64,000 bases of DNA. It comes from Streptomyces sp. WAC05374 (GTDB taxonomy: Bacteria > Actinomycetota > Actinomycetes > Streptomycetales > Streptomycetaceae). Under the pieces are notes generated by a model. That model was not told the origin of the DNA and searched no databases. It saw only the letters and a program-made list of their open reading frames with translations. Numbering within the stretch: the first letter of the stretch is position 1; every line of letters starts with the position of its first letter. The stretch covers positions 434,001-498,000 of the forward strand of contig NZ_SMNQ01000002.1 of NCBI RefSeq assembly GCF_004353505.1. The letters run 5' to 3'. The position numbers and the translations under genes are program-made. Positions 52,903 to 61,467 of this stretch are shown piece after piece.

Positions 52903-55900
52903 GTGACCGACCTGTCGAGACGAGCCCTGCTGGGGAGTGCCGGCGCGATCGGCGTGGGCGCCACGCTCGCCGGCGCCGCCCGGCCCCCCGCCCTCGCCGA
53001 GGAGGACCGCATGGGCCCGGCCCGCGCCGCTCTGCGGAGGCTGCTGCCCGGCCACGCGGACCAGTTCGCGCTCCACCACCTCCCGGACGGGCCGGAACGG
53101 TTCCGCGTCACCGGCTCCGCCGGCCGTGTCCAGGTCGCGGCCACCGGCCCCGCCACGGCGCTCACCGGCGTCCACTGGTACCTGAAGTACGTGTGCGGCG
53201 CCCACATCTCCTGGTCCGGCAGCCAGCTCCGCCTCCCGGCCCGCCTCCCCGCCCCCCGCGCGCCCCTGGCCCGCGAGGCCACCGTCCCGCACCGGTTCGC
53301 GTTCAACGACACGCACGACGGCTACACCGCCCCGTACGCCGACTGGGCGCGCTGGGAGCGGCTGATCGACGTCCTCGCGCTGCACGGCTGCAACGAGGTG
53401 CTGGTCACCGTCGGCCAGGAGGCCGTCTACCACCGGCTCCTCCAGGACTTCGGCTACAGCGACGCCGAGGCCCGCGCGTGGCTGCCCGCGCCCTCCCACC
53501 AGCCCTGGTGGCTGCTGCAGAACATGAGCGCGTACGGCGGCCCCCTCGACCCCGCGCTGATCGCCCGCCGTGCCGGCCTGGCCCGCCGCATCGCCGACCG
53601 GCTGCGGGAGCTGGGCATGCACCCCGTCCTGCCCGGCTACTTCGGCACCGTCCCCGACGGCTTCGCCGCCCGCAACCCCGGCGCCCGCACCATCCCGCAA
53701 GGCGTGTGGGCGGGCCTGAGGCGCCCCGACTGGCTCGACCCGCGCACCGACGCCTTCGCCCGCGCGGCGGCGTCCTTCTACCGCCACCAGGGCGCCCTCT
53801 TCGGCGACGTGCGCCACTTCAAGATGGACCTCCTCCACGAGGGCGGCTCGGCCGGCGACGTGCCCGTCCCGGAGGCCGCCCGCGCGGTGCAGGCCGCCCT
53901 GCGCACGGCCCGTCCCGGCGCCACCTGGGTCGTCCTCGGCTGGCAGGGCAACCCCCGCCGGGACCTGCTGGACGCCCTCGACAGGACCGGGCTCCTCGTG
54001 GTCGACGGGCTGTCCGACCTGGAGACCGTCACCGACCGCGAGAGGGACTGGGGCGGCGCCCCCTACGCCTTCGGCACCATCCCCAACTTCGGCGGCCGGA
54101 CCACCATCGGCGCCAAGACCCACCTGTGGACCGAGCGTTTCCCGGCCTGGCGCGACAAGCCCGGCTCGGCCCTCGCCGGCACGGCCTACATGCCGGAGGC
54201 CGCCGAGCGCGACCCGGCCGCCCTGGAGCTGTTCAGCGAGCTGGCCTGGCGGCGTGAGCCCGTCGACCGGGTCCGCTGGTTCGAGCGGTACGCCGACCTG
54301 CGCTACGGCGGCCGGGACGCACGCGCGCGTGAGGCGTTCGCGGTGCTGCGCGACACCGCGTACCGCATCACCAGCCGCGACGGCCGCCCCCACGACTCGG
54401 TCTTCGCCGCCCGCCCCAGCCTGGACGCCAACTCCGGCGCCCACTACGCCACGCACACCCCCGCCTTCGACTCCGCCGCCTTCGACAGGGCGTTCGCCGC
54501 GCTGCTCGGCGTACGGGAGCCACTGCGCCGCTCCGACGCCTACCGCCACGACCTCACCGACCTCGGCCGGCAGGTCCTCGCCAACCGCTCCTGGCAACTG
54601 ATCGGCCAACTGAAAGCCGCGTTCACCGCCAAGGACCTCGACACCTTCCGCGCCCTGTCCCGGCTGTGGCTGCGGCTGATGCGGCTGAGCGACGACATGA
54701 CGGGCTCCCACCACGCCTTCCTCCTCGGCCCCTGGCTGGCGGACGCCCGCCGCGAGGGCCTGGAACGCACCGCCCGCGTCCTCGTCACCACCTGGGCCGA
54801 CCGCCCCACCGCCGACGCGGGCCGCCTCGCCAACTACGCCAACCGGGACTGGTCCGGCCTCATCGCCGACTTCCACCTCCCCCACTGGCAGGCGTACCTG
54901 GACGAACTGGAGGACGCCCTCGCGCGGGACCGCGCCCCCAAGGCGTTCGACTGGTACGCGATCGAGGAGCCCTGGACGTACGGGACGAAGCCCTACCCCC
55001 TCCGCCCGCTCCACGACCCGTACCGCACCGCGAGGCGCGTGCACGAGACCCTCGCCCGCGCCCCCTTCCAGGGCGCCGTGACCGTCACCAGCACCCCCGG
55101 GGCGCTCCGCCCTGGCACCGCCGCCGAGGTCACCGCCGCCTTCCGGAACGTCAACGGGCTGCGCGCCACCGGCCCGGTCGGCTTTACGCTCACCGGCTTC
55201 GGCGACCAGCCGCCCCTGGAGCTGCCCCCCGTCCCGGCGGCCGGCACCGGCACCGTCTCCTGGGGCGTCACCGTCCCCGCCCGCCCTCTGGCCACCCCCG
55301 TCGAACCCCTCCCCTATGAGCTGCGCGCCACCTACGGCCCCCGGGGCGAGGCGCCCGTCACCACCGTCCACCGGGGCGACCTGTACACGGCCGCCCCGCT
55401 GGACCGGGCGTGGCGCACGTACACCACCAACGGGGCCGTCTTCGGCCAGCTCCAGGACCGGTACGCCATCAACGGCGGCGGCCAGGACCTGTGGAAGGGC
55501 ACCGCCGAGTTCGGCACCCTCTACCAGGAGGGGGTCCTGGCCGACGGCACCGTCCTGACCGTCCGGGTGGACGCGCAGGACGAGACGGGCGCCTGGGCGC
55601 GCGCCGGGATCGTCGTACGGAACTCCCTGGCCACGCCCGGCGCGCCGGGCTTCCTCAACCTGGCGGTGACCCCTGCCAACGGCGTGGTCCTGTCCTACGA
55701 CAGCACGGGCGACGGCACCCTGGACACCTACCGGCGGATCACCGGCGTCAGGGCCCCGGTCCTGCTGCGGCTGTCCCGCGCGGCGGACGGGTTCACGGGC
55801 GCCTGTTCGGCGGACGGCGGCGCGTCGTGGCGTACGGTCGCCACGGTCCGGGTCCCGGGTGCGGCGGCGGCGCCGGACGCGGGGCTGTTCATGACCGCGA

Positions 55901-55977
55901 TGAACGGTGGCGGCGGGGCGCGCGGGACGGTGGTGTTCAGCGGCGTGACGGGCTGGGGCCGGGCCGCCGCCAGGTGA
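52903..55977 (+). CDS. Secreted alpha-N-acetylglucosaminidase (GH89, NAGLU family)
   Basis: A 1024-residue exported enzyme that removes terminal alpha-linked GlcNAc. A Tat signal (SRRALLGSAGAIGVGATLAG) is followed by the NAGLU N-terminal domain, the TIM barrel (HRFAFNDTHDGYTAPYADW, LHGCNEVLVTVGQEAVYHRL in part, LPGYFGTVPDGF, FKMDLLHEGG, WTERFPAW) and the helical C-terminal NAGLU domain to about residue 715. An extra NEW3-like beta-sandwich (GAVTVTSTPGALRPGTAAEV) and a concanavalin-like domain (about 830-1024) extend the protein. GTG 52903 is set by GGAGGAG; a GTG at 52888 is the alternative. Confidence 0.9.
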   Translation: MTDLSRRALLGSAGAIGVGATLAGAARPPALAEEDRMGPARAALRRLLPGHADQFALHHLPDGPERFRVTGSAGRVQVAATGPATALTGVHWYLKYVCGAHISWSGSQLRLPARLPAPRAPLAREATVPHRFAFNDTHDGYTAPYADWARWERLIDVLALHGCNEVLVTVGQEAVYHRLLQDFGYSDAEARAWLPAPSHQPWWLLQNMSAYGGPLDPALIARRAGLARRIADRLRELGMHPVLPGYFGTVPDGFAARNPGARTIPQGVWAGLRRPDWLDPRTDAFARAAASFYRHQGALFGDVRHFKMDLLHEGGSAGDVPVPEAARAVQAALRTARPGATWVVLGWQGNPRRDLLDALDRTGLLVVDGLSDLETVTDRERDWGGAPYAFGTIPNFGGRTTIGAKTHLWTERFPAWRDKPGSALAGTAYMPEAAERDPAALELFSELAWRREPVDRVRWFERYADLRYGGRDARAREAFAVLRDTAYRITSRDGRPHDSVFAARPSLDANSGAHYATHTPAFDSAAFDRAFAALLGVREPLRRSDAYRHDLTDLGRQVLANRSWQLIGQLKAAFTAKDLDTFRALSRLWLRLMRLSDDMTGSHHAFLLGPWLADARREGLERTARVLVTTWADRPTADAGRLANYANRDWSGLIADFHLPHWQAYLDELEDALARDRAPKAFDWYAIEEPWTYGTKPYPLRPLHDPYRTARRVHETLARAPFQGAVTVTSTPGALRPGTAAEVTAAFRNVNGLRATGPVGFTLTGFGDQPPLELPPVPAAGTGTVSWGVTVPARPLATPVEPLPYELRATYGPRGEAPVTTVHRGDLYTAAPLDRAWRTYTTNGAVFGQLQDRYAINGGGQDLWKGTAEFGTLYQEGVLADGTVLTVRVDAQDETGAWARAGIVVRNSLATPGAPGFLNLAVTPANGVVLSYDSTGDGTLDTYRRITGVRAPVLLRLSRAADGFTGACSADGGASWRTVATVRVPGAAAAPDAGLFMTAMNGGGGARGTVVFSGVTGWGRAAAR

Positions 55978-56007
55978 CCATCCACCCGCGCGCTCGTTCT
56001 GCTGCGT

Positions 56008-57930
56008 GTGAGCACCCAGGAACTCGCCACCCCTTCCCCCGTCGACGTCGAACAGGCCGAGGCGGCGCTCGTCGAGCACTACCCCCGGCTCGTCCGCATC
56101 GCCTATCTGGTGCTGCCGCCCTCCCTCGGCCGCAACCGCCGTGTGCTGACGGCGCACGCGGTCGTGCAGCGTTCGCTGCCGCGCCGCCGCACCCAGGGCG
56201 ACGAGGGCGGGATGCCGGGGCAGCGGCGGCCCGACGACGCGGTCGACCCGGGGTACGCGTACGTGCGCGTCCGGGTCCTGCGCCAGGCGCTGGAGGCGGG
56301 GCTGCCGCTGAGGCGGAGGGCGTGGCCCAAGCGGTCGCAGTTGCCGCCGCTGCTGCCCCAGGTGTGGGGCCTGCGGCTGTTCCCCCGGGCGGGCGGTGCC
56401 GACGAGCTGGCCCTGGACCAGCGGCTGTCGGCACTGTCCGGGCCGGCCCGGGCGGCCCACGTGCTGCGGGGGCTGGAGCGGCAGGGCGACGCCGAGGTGC
56501 GGCGGGTGCTCGCGGCCGCCGGGGTCGCGGACCCGAAGGCGGCGCTGGCCGAGGCGGACGGGGTGGAGACGGCGCACGCGCTGCTCGAGTCGCCGGAGTT
56601 CGACCCGTGCTCGTTGCAGGCGCGCCCGACGGATCTGATGCGGCGGCGCCAGCACGGCAGGGCGGCGCTGGCGGCGCTCGCGGCCACCGTGGTGTGCGGG
56701 GCGCTGCTGGGGCTGCCGGGCGGCGGCTGGGGGCCGGACGGGGCGGCCGCCCCGTCGTACGCGCGCAATCCGGTGTCCGAGGCGGCGCTGGACCCCGCCC
56801 ATCTGCGGCGCGTCGCCCCGGCCGCGTGGCAGCGGTCGGCGCGTACGGACTTCTCGGTGTGGCCGGCGCGGGGCTCCCTGGTCGACGACCGGGCCCTGCT
56901 GAGGCGGGCGCTCGCGGTGTGGGCGCGGCCGGGCGCCACGGTGCAGGCGTCGGCGACGCCGGGCACCCCGCCGGGGCCGCCGATGGGGCCGCCGCAGTTG
57001 CTGTTCGCCGGGGAGGTGGACCGGGCGCGGGTGGTGCTGTTCCACGACGGGCTGCGGGCGGTGCGGTACGCGGAGCCCACGGACGGCACGGAGGGTGCGG
57101 CGCTGGACTTCGCCCGGACGGACGGTGCGGACGCGGCGTCGGCGCTCGCGCTGGTGGTGGGGCGCAGCCACGCCAATGTGCGGTACCTGACGGCACCGTG
57201 GGTGCGGGAGGTGTCGGCGCGCGACCTGCTCCAGCCGATGGCCGGTGCGCGCCCGGTGGAGCGGGACGCGCACGGGGTGACGGGCGCGCTGCTCAGCCCG
57301 GTGGCACCGAGCCGGTGCCGGGCGTGGGACGTGCTGGAGGTGCGTGACGGCACGGCGACCCGGACGCTGTCCGACCTCGGGGAGCTGGCCCCGGCCCGGC
57401 TGACGTCGGGCCCGCCGTCGGCGCCGGCCGACCCGGCGGACGCCGGGGTGGCGGCTCGTGCGGAGTGGGCGCGGACGGCGTGCCTGCTGCCGGCGCTCCG
57501 GTCGAAGGGCGTCCGGTCGGTGAACTCCTGGCGGTTCGCCGAGCAGGAGCTGCCGGAGGGGGCCGGTACGGCCGCGTGGCTGTGCACGCGCGCGGACACC
57601 TGGCGCGGTACGGGTGGCACGGTGCTGGCGCAGTTCCAGGCGCCTCCGGCGCGGGCGGGCGCGGTGGTGGCGAAGGCGGCCGAGTCGCCGGCGTGCGGGG
57701 TGCGCGAGCCACGCGTGCTGGCGGGCGCGCTGTGGCAGGCGCCGGGCGGGCAGTGGTACATGCTGGCGGCCGGGAGCGGGCAGGTGGCGTCGCTCGCCGT
57801 GTCGGGCGGGGCGGCGGGCGGCGTGGAGGACGGCCGGCTGCTCGCGGCGAGGCTGCCGGGCAAGCCGGTCAAGCAGGTCGAACTGACCGGGCGGCTGGAG
57901 GACGGTACGGGGATCGCCTCGCTGCGGTGA
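56008..57930 (+). CDS. Membrane protein with sigma-factor-like N-terminal region
   Basis: A 640-residue protein. Residues about 10-60 (AALVEHYPRLVRIAYLVLPP) resemble ECF sigma region 2, and about 140-200 (DQRLSALSGPARAAHVLRGL) resemble region 4, though both are degenerate. A single membrane helix (ALAALAATVVCGALLGLPGG, about 215-235) is followed by an extracytoplasmic domain of 400 residues rich in Ala/Pro with four or more Cys. It could be a membrane-tethered sigma-like or former sigma protein; activity is not shown. GTG 56008 lacks a clear ribosome binding site. The gene follows the GH89 gene by 30 bp. Confidence 0.65.
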   Translation: MSTQELATPSPVDVEQAEAALVEHYPRLVRIAYLVLPPSLGRNRRVLTAHAVVQRSLPRRRTQGDEGGMPGQRRPDDAVDPGYAYVRVRVLRQALEAGLPLRRRAWPKRSQLPPLLPQVWGLRLFPRAGGADELALDQRLSALSGPARAAHVLRGLERQGDAEVRRVLAAAGVADPKAALAEADGVETAHALLESPEFDPCSLQARPTDLMRRRQHGRAALAALAATVVCGALLGLPGGGWGPDGAAAPSYARNPVSEAALDPAHLRRVAPAAWQRSARTDFSVWPARGSLVDDRALLRRALAVWARPGATVQASATPGTPPGPPMGPPQLLFAGEVDRARVVLFHDGLRAVRYAEPTDGTEGAALDFARTDGADAASALALVVGRSHANVRYLTAPWVREVSARDLLQPMAGARPVERDAHGVTGALLSPVAPSRCRAWDVLEVRDGTATRTLSDLGELAPARLTSGPPSAPADPADAGVAARAEWARTACLLPALRSKGVRSVNSWRFAEQELPEGAGTAAWLCTRADTWRGTGGTVLAQFQAPPARAGAVVAKAAESPACGVREPRVLAGALWQAPGGQWYMLAAGSGQVASLAVSGGAAGGVEDGRLLAARLPGKPVKQVELTGRLEDGTGIASLR

Positions 57931-58000
57931 TCCCGGCGGGCTGAACATCGCGCCGTACGACCCCTGTTGCCAGGCGTGTACCCGTCAGTACATTGACGCC

Positions 58001-58885
58001 ATGTCTAACAGCCAGCCGGCGGCGACGGCGTCGGAGCGGATCGGGCTCAAGGCCCGCAAGGTCTCCTTCGACTGGGAGGAGACCCCGCTCCACTGGGTGC
58101 CCGACGACCCGTTCACCGCCCACACCATCAATGTGCTGCACCTGCTCCTCCCGGCCGGGGAGCGCTGGTTCGTCCACGTCTACCGGCAGGTGCTGCCGTA
58201 CATCCGGGACGACCGGCTGCGCGAGGACGTCATCGGGTTCATCGGCCAGGAGGCCGTGCACTCCCAGGCCCACGACGACGTGCTGCCGCACCTGAAGCGG
58301 CTCGGGCTCGACCCGACGCCGTACACCGCGCAGGTCGACTGGCTCTTCGAGAAGCTCCTCGGCGACCGGACGCTGCCGCCCGGCAGGGCCCGGGCATGGT
58401 GGCTGAAGGAGCGGGTCGCCCTGATCGCGGCGATCGAGCACTACACGGCGTTCCTCGGTGACTGGGTGCTGGGCGCCGAGGAGCTGGACCGGCGGGGCGC
58501 CGATCCGGTGATGCTGGACCTGCTGCGCTGGCACGGGGCGGAGGAGGTCGAGCACCGGTCGGTGGCGTTCGACCTGTTCATGCACGTCGACGGCGGTTAC
58601 CGGCGGCGTGTGCGGACCTGGGCGACGGCGTTCTCGGCGCTGGTCTTCCTGTGGCAGCGCGGCACGCGGTTCTTCATGGAGAACGACCCGACGCTGCCGG
58701 CCGGAAGGGCCACGGTACGGGACTTCGTCGCCCGCGGCCGGGAGGGCGTCCTGCCGTCGACGCCGGACCTGCTGCGGTCCGTCCCCCGCTACCTCAGCCG
58801 CGCCTACCACCCGTCCCAGGAGGGCAGCACCGCCCAGGCGGTGGCCTACCTGGCCTCGTCCCCGGCCGCCAACGGAGGGCACTGA
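58001..58885 (+). CDS. PF10118-type metal-dependent hydrolase-like protein
   Basis: A 294-residue helical protein of the family annotated as predicted metal-dependent hydrolase. Metal ligands are suggested by IGQEAVHSQAHDDVL (ExxH) and WHGAEEVEHRSVAFDL (ExxxEH-like), with IEHYTAFLGDWVL between, a pattern resembling di-iron carboxylate proteins. ATG 58001. It is 3 bp from the ferredoxin-reductase gene, so the two are co-translated and the family may be an oxygenase or hydrolase that takes electrons from it; this is inference. Confidence 0.82.
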   Translation: MSNSQPAATASERIGLKARKVSFDWEETPLHWVPDDPFTAHTINVLHLLLPAGERWFVHVYRQVLPYIRDDRLREDVIGFIGQEAVHSQAHDDVLPHLKRLGLDPTPYTAQVDWLFEKLLGDRTLPPGRARAWWLKERVALIAAIEHYTAFLGDWVLGAEELDRRGADPVMLDLLRWHGAEEVEHRSVAFDLFMHVDGGYRRRVRTWATAFSALVFLWQRGTRFFMENDPTLPAGRATVRDFVARGREGVLPSTPDLLRSVPRYLSRAYHPSQEGSTAQAVAYLASSPAANGGH

Positions 58886-58888
58886 CCC

Positions 58889-59938
58889 ATGGCACGCGCG
58901 CGTACCGCCGTCCTCGCCGCCGCGGCGGCCCTGCTGGTGAAGCGGGCCGTGCGCCGCCGCATCCAGGCGGCCCCGCTGTGGCCGCTGCCCGCCCTGGAGG
59001 AGCCGGTGTCGGGGCGGGGCGGCCGGTCCTCCACGGCCCGCCGCCGCGTCTCGGTCACCGAACGGACCACGCCCGCCGAAGGGGTCGTCCGGCTGCGGCT
59101 GGAGGGCGCGGGGCTGCCGTCCTGGGAGCCGGGCGCGCACCTGGACCTGGTCCTGCCGTCGGGCCTGGTGCGCCAGTACTCGCTGTGCGGCGACCCCGCC
59201 GAGAGCGACGCGTACACCGTGGCCGCGCGGCTCGTCGAGGACGGGCGGGGCGGCTCGCGGGAGGTGCACGAGCGGCTCCACGAGGGCGCGGAGGTCGAGA
59301 TCCGGGGCCCGCGCAACCGTTTCCCGCTCGTCGCGGCACCCGCGTACGTCTTCGTCGCGGGCGGCATCGGGATCACGCCCCTGCTGCCGATGCTGCGCGC
59401 CGTGCGGGCGGCGGGGGCGCCGTGGCGGCTGCTGTACTGCGGGCGCAGCCGGGCGACGATGCCGTTCCTGGACGAGCTGGAGGGGCGGGGGGACGTCACC
59501 GTGGTGGCCGAGGACGAGGCGGGGCTGCCGGACCTGGCGTTCCTCGAGGACCTGCCGGCCGGGACGGTGGTCTACTGCTGCGGCCCGGACGGCCTGATGG
59601 ACGCGGTGGCCGGGCGGGTGCCGGAGGGGTGCCCCGTGCACCTGGAGCGGTTCGCGCCGGCGGCCCCGGCGCCCGGCCGCGCCTTCGAGGTGGAGCTGCA
59701 CCGGTCGGGGCACACGGTCGCGGTGGCGGCCGGCGAGTCGGTGCTGGCGGCCGTGCGCGCGCGGGTGCCGTACGTCGCGTACTCGTGCGAGCAGGGCTTC
59801 TGCGGTACGTGCCAACAGCGCGTCCTGGACGGTGAGATCGACCACCGGGACGAGCTGCTGACGGACGGCGAGCGGCGGGACACGATGCTGATCTGCGTCT
59901 CCCGCTGCCGCGGCGAGCGGCTGGTGCTGGACCTGTAA
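58889..59938 (+). CDS. PDR/VanB-type ferredoxin reductase (FMN/2Fe-2S)
   Basis: A 349-residue reductase that passes electrons from NAD(P)H through flavin to a [2Fe-2S] cluster. A hydrophobic N-terminal segment (TAVLAAAAALLV) is followed by the flavin domain (RQYSLCGDP), the nucleotide domain (FVAGGIGITPLLPML) and the C-terminal ferredoxin domain with SCEQGFCGTCQQRVLDG and a further Cys (LICVSRC). All four cluster Cys are present. The N-terminal hydrophobic stretch may tether it to the membrane. Partner of the preceding PF10118 gene. Confidence 0.9.
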   Translation: MARARTAVLAAAAALLVKRAVRRRIQAAPLWPLPALEEPVSGRGGRSSTARRRVSVTERTTPAEGVVRLRLEGAGLPSWEPGAHLDLVLPSGLVRQYSLCGDPAESDAYTVAARLVEDGRGGSREVHERLHEGAEVEIRGPRNRFPLVAAPAYVFVAGGIGITPLLPMLRAVRAAGAPWRLLYCGRSRATMPFLDELEGRGDVTVVAEDEAGLPDLAFLEDLPAGTVVYCCGPDGLMDAVAGRVPEGCPVHLERFAPAAPAPGRAFEVELHRSGHTVAVAAGESVLAAVRARVPYVAYSCEQGFCGTCQQRVLDGEIDHRDELLTDGERRDTMLICVSRCRGERLVLDL

Positions 59939-59948
59939 GCCCCCGGGG

Positions 59949-60242
59949 CTACGGCAGCAGCAGCCAGTCGGCGGCGAGGGCGGCGAGCAGGCCGGTGGCG
60001 AGGAGCCAGGTGCCCAGGCGGGTGCGGCCGTTGCGGCTGAGCTCGATGACGACGCCGCACAGGATCATCGCCAGTCCGTAGACGCCGACCACGAGCACGG
60101 AGGTGCGGCTCGCCAGCCGGAGCACCAGGACGACCGCCATCGCCACCAGCAGGACGGAGGCCGCCGCGATCCGCAGGCGACGGGCCTGGCGCGGCGTGAG
60201 AGCGGTGCGTGTGGCCGGGGTTCCGGGGTCGGAGAGGCTCAT
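59949..60242 (-). CDS. Small three-helix membrane protein
   Basis: A 97-residue protein with three hydrophobic helices (LRIAAASVLLVAMAVVLVLR, VLVVGVYGLAMILCGVVIE, LGTWLLATGLLAALAADWLL). Starts at ATG 60242, 72 bp from the divergent TetR gene. No domain recognised; a TetR target by position is possible. Confidence 0.8.
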   Translation of the reverse strand: MSLSDPGTPATRTALTPRQARRLRIAAASVLLVAMAVVLVLRLASRTSVLVVGVYGLAMILCGVVIELSRNGRTRLGTWLLATGLLAALAADWLLLP

Positions 60243-60314
60243 GCCGGCAGCGTAGCGAACTGTGTATGGGCCACTGTTCGAAGGGCTGTCGGGGGCGGAC
60301 GTTAGGCTGTTCGC

Positions 60315-61037
60315 ATGACGACCGGGGCGCGGCGCAGGATGGGCGTCGAGGAGCGCAGGCAGCAGTTGATCGGGGTGGCGCTGGAGCTGTTCAGCCACCG
60401 CTCCCCCGACGAGGTGTCGATCGACGAGATCGCCGCCGCCGCGGGCATCTCCCGGCCGCTGGTCTACCACTACTTCCCGGGCAAGCAGAGTCTGTACGAG
60501 GCGGCACTGCGGCGTGCGGCGGACGAGTTGGCCGGGCGGTTCGTGGAGCCCCGCCAAGGCCCGCTGGGGGCGCGGCTGCTGCGGGTGATGGGGCGGTTCT
60601 TCGACTTCGTGGAGGAGCACGGTCCGGGGTTCTCGGCGCTGATGCGCGGCGGTCCGGCGGTGGGGTCGACCACGACGAACGCGATGATCGACGAGGTGCG
60701 GCAGGCCGCGTACGAGCAGATCCTGGCCCATCTCGGCGTCTCGGACCCGCCGGCCCGCCTGGAGCTGGTCGTCCGGTCGTGGGTGTCGCTCGCGGAGTCG
60801 ACGGCGCTGCTGTGGCTGGACGGGCGGCGCATACCGCGCGCCGAGCTGGAGTTGCAGCTCGTGCACGACTTCGTGGCCCTGGCGGCGGTCAGCGCGGCGT
60901 ACGACGAGGAGATGGCGGCGGTCCTGCTGCGCATGCTCGCCGACGAGCCGGGCGACGGGCCGTTCGGCGACCTGGTCGGCCGGCTGGGGGCCCTGCTGCC
61001 CGGGGTGCCGGCCGTGACGGCTCAGCCGGCGCGGTAG
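60315..61037 (+). CDS. TetR-family regulator
   Basis: A 240-residue regulator with the TetR HTH at about 15-60 (RRQQLIGVALELFSHR, IDEIAAAAGISRPLVYHYFP, KQSLYEAAL) and a helical ligand domain (FFDFVEEHGPGFSALMRGG). The ligand is unknown. It is divergent from a small membrane protein and convergent with the CHMI-like gene, overlapping it by 16 bp. Control of the nearby redox pair is possible. Confidence 0.92.
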   Translation: MTTGARRRMGVEERRQQLIGVALELFSHRSPDEVSIDEIAAAAGISRPLVYHYFPGKQSLYEAALRRAADELAGRFVEPRQGPLGARLLRVMGRFFDFVEEHGPGFSALMRGGPAVGSTTTNAMIDEVRQAAYEQILAHLGVSDPPARLELVVRSWVSLAESTALLWLDGRRIPRAELELQLVHDFVALAAVSAAYDEEMAAVLLRMLADEPGDGPFGDLVGRLGALLPGVPAVTAQPAR

Positions 61038-61372
61038 GAGGGGTCGAGGTCGCGCACCTCGGCGGAGACGTGCAGCACACGGCCCCCGGCCGGCTTCACG
61101 AATCGCGGTACGAGCCCGACGACGGCCTCCGTCAGCCGTGCCTTGGCCTCGTCGGCGCGCCCGGCCAGCAGGTCGATGCCGACGTGGACCAGGGCGTCGT
61201 CGGCCGCGCCGTCGCCGGTCACGGTGTCCTCGACCCGGCGCGTCCGGGTCTTGCAGGCGGGGAGCCGGGCGCCGACCGTCTCGACGACGAGGGGGTGCAG
61301 GGCGAGCGCGAAGCCCCGGCGGTCGAAGTCGTCGTCGAGGGAGGCGGAGTAGTCGACGGTGATCTGCGGCAT
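61022..61372 (-). CDS. Tautomerase-fold protein, CHMI (5-carboxymethyl-2-hydroxymuconate isomerase)-like
   Basis: A 116-residue protein. MPQITVDYSASLDDDF gives the N-terminal Pro used as catalytic base in the tautomerase superfamily, and the total length and the C-terminal FVKPAGGRVLHVSAEVRDLD match the CHMI (HpaF) family of aromatic catabolism. No other homoprotocatechuate genes are here, so the physiological role is uncertain. ATG 61372. Confidence 0.82.
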   Translation of the reverse strand: MPQITVDYSASLDDDFDRRGFALALHPLVVETVGARLPACKTRTRRVEDTVTGDGAADDALVHVGIDLLAGRADEAKARLTEAVVGLVPRFVKPAGGRVLHVSAEVRDLDPSYRAG

Positions 61373-61467
61373 GGGTATCGCTCCCAGTCGTGGACGTGTC
61401 CGGGTCACGATAGAACGGGGCGCCACGGCCCGGAACATCTGTCCGAACCGTGGCGCCCGGGGGTCCG

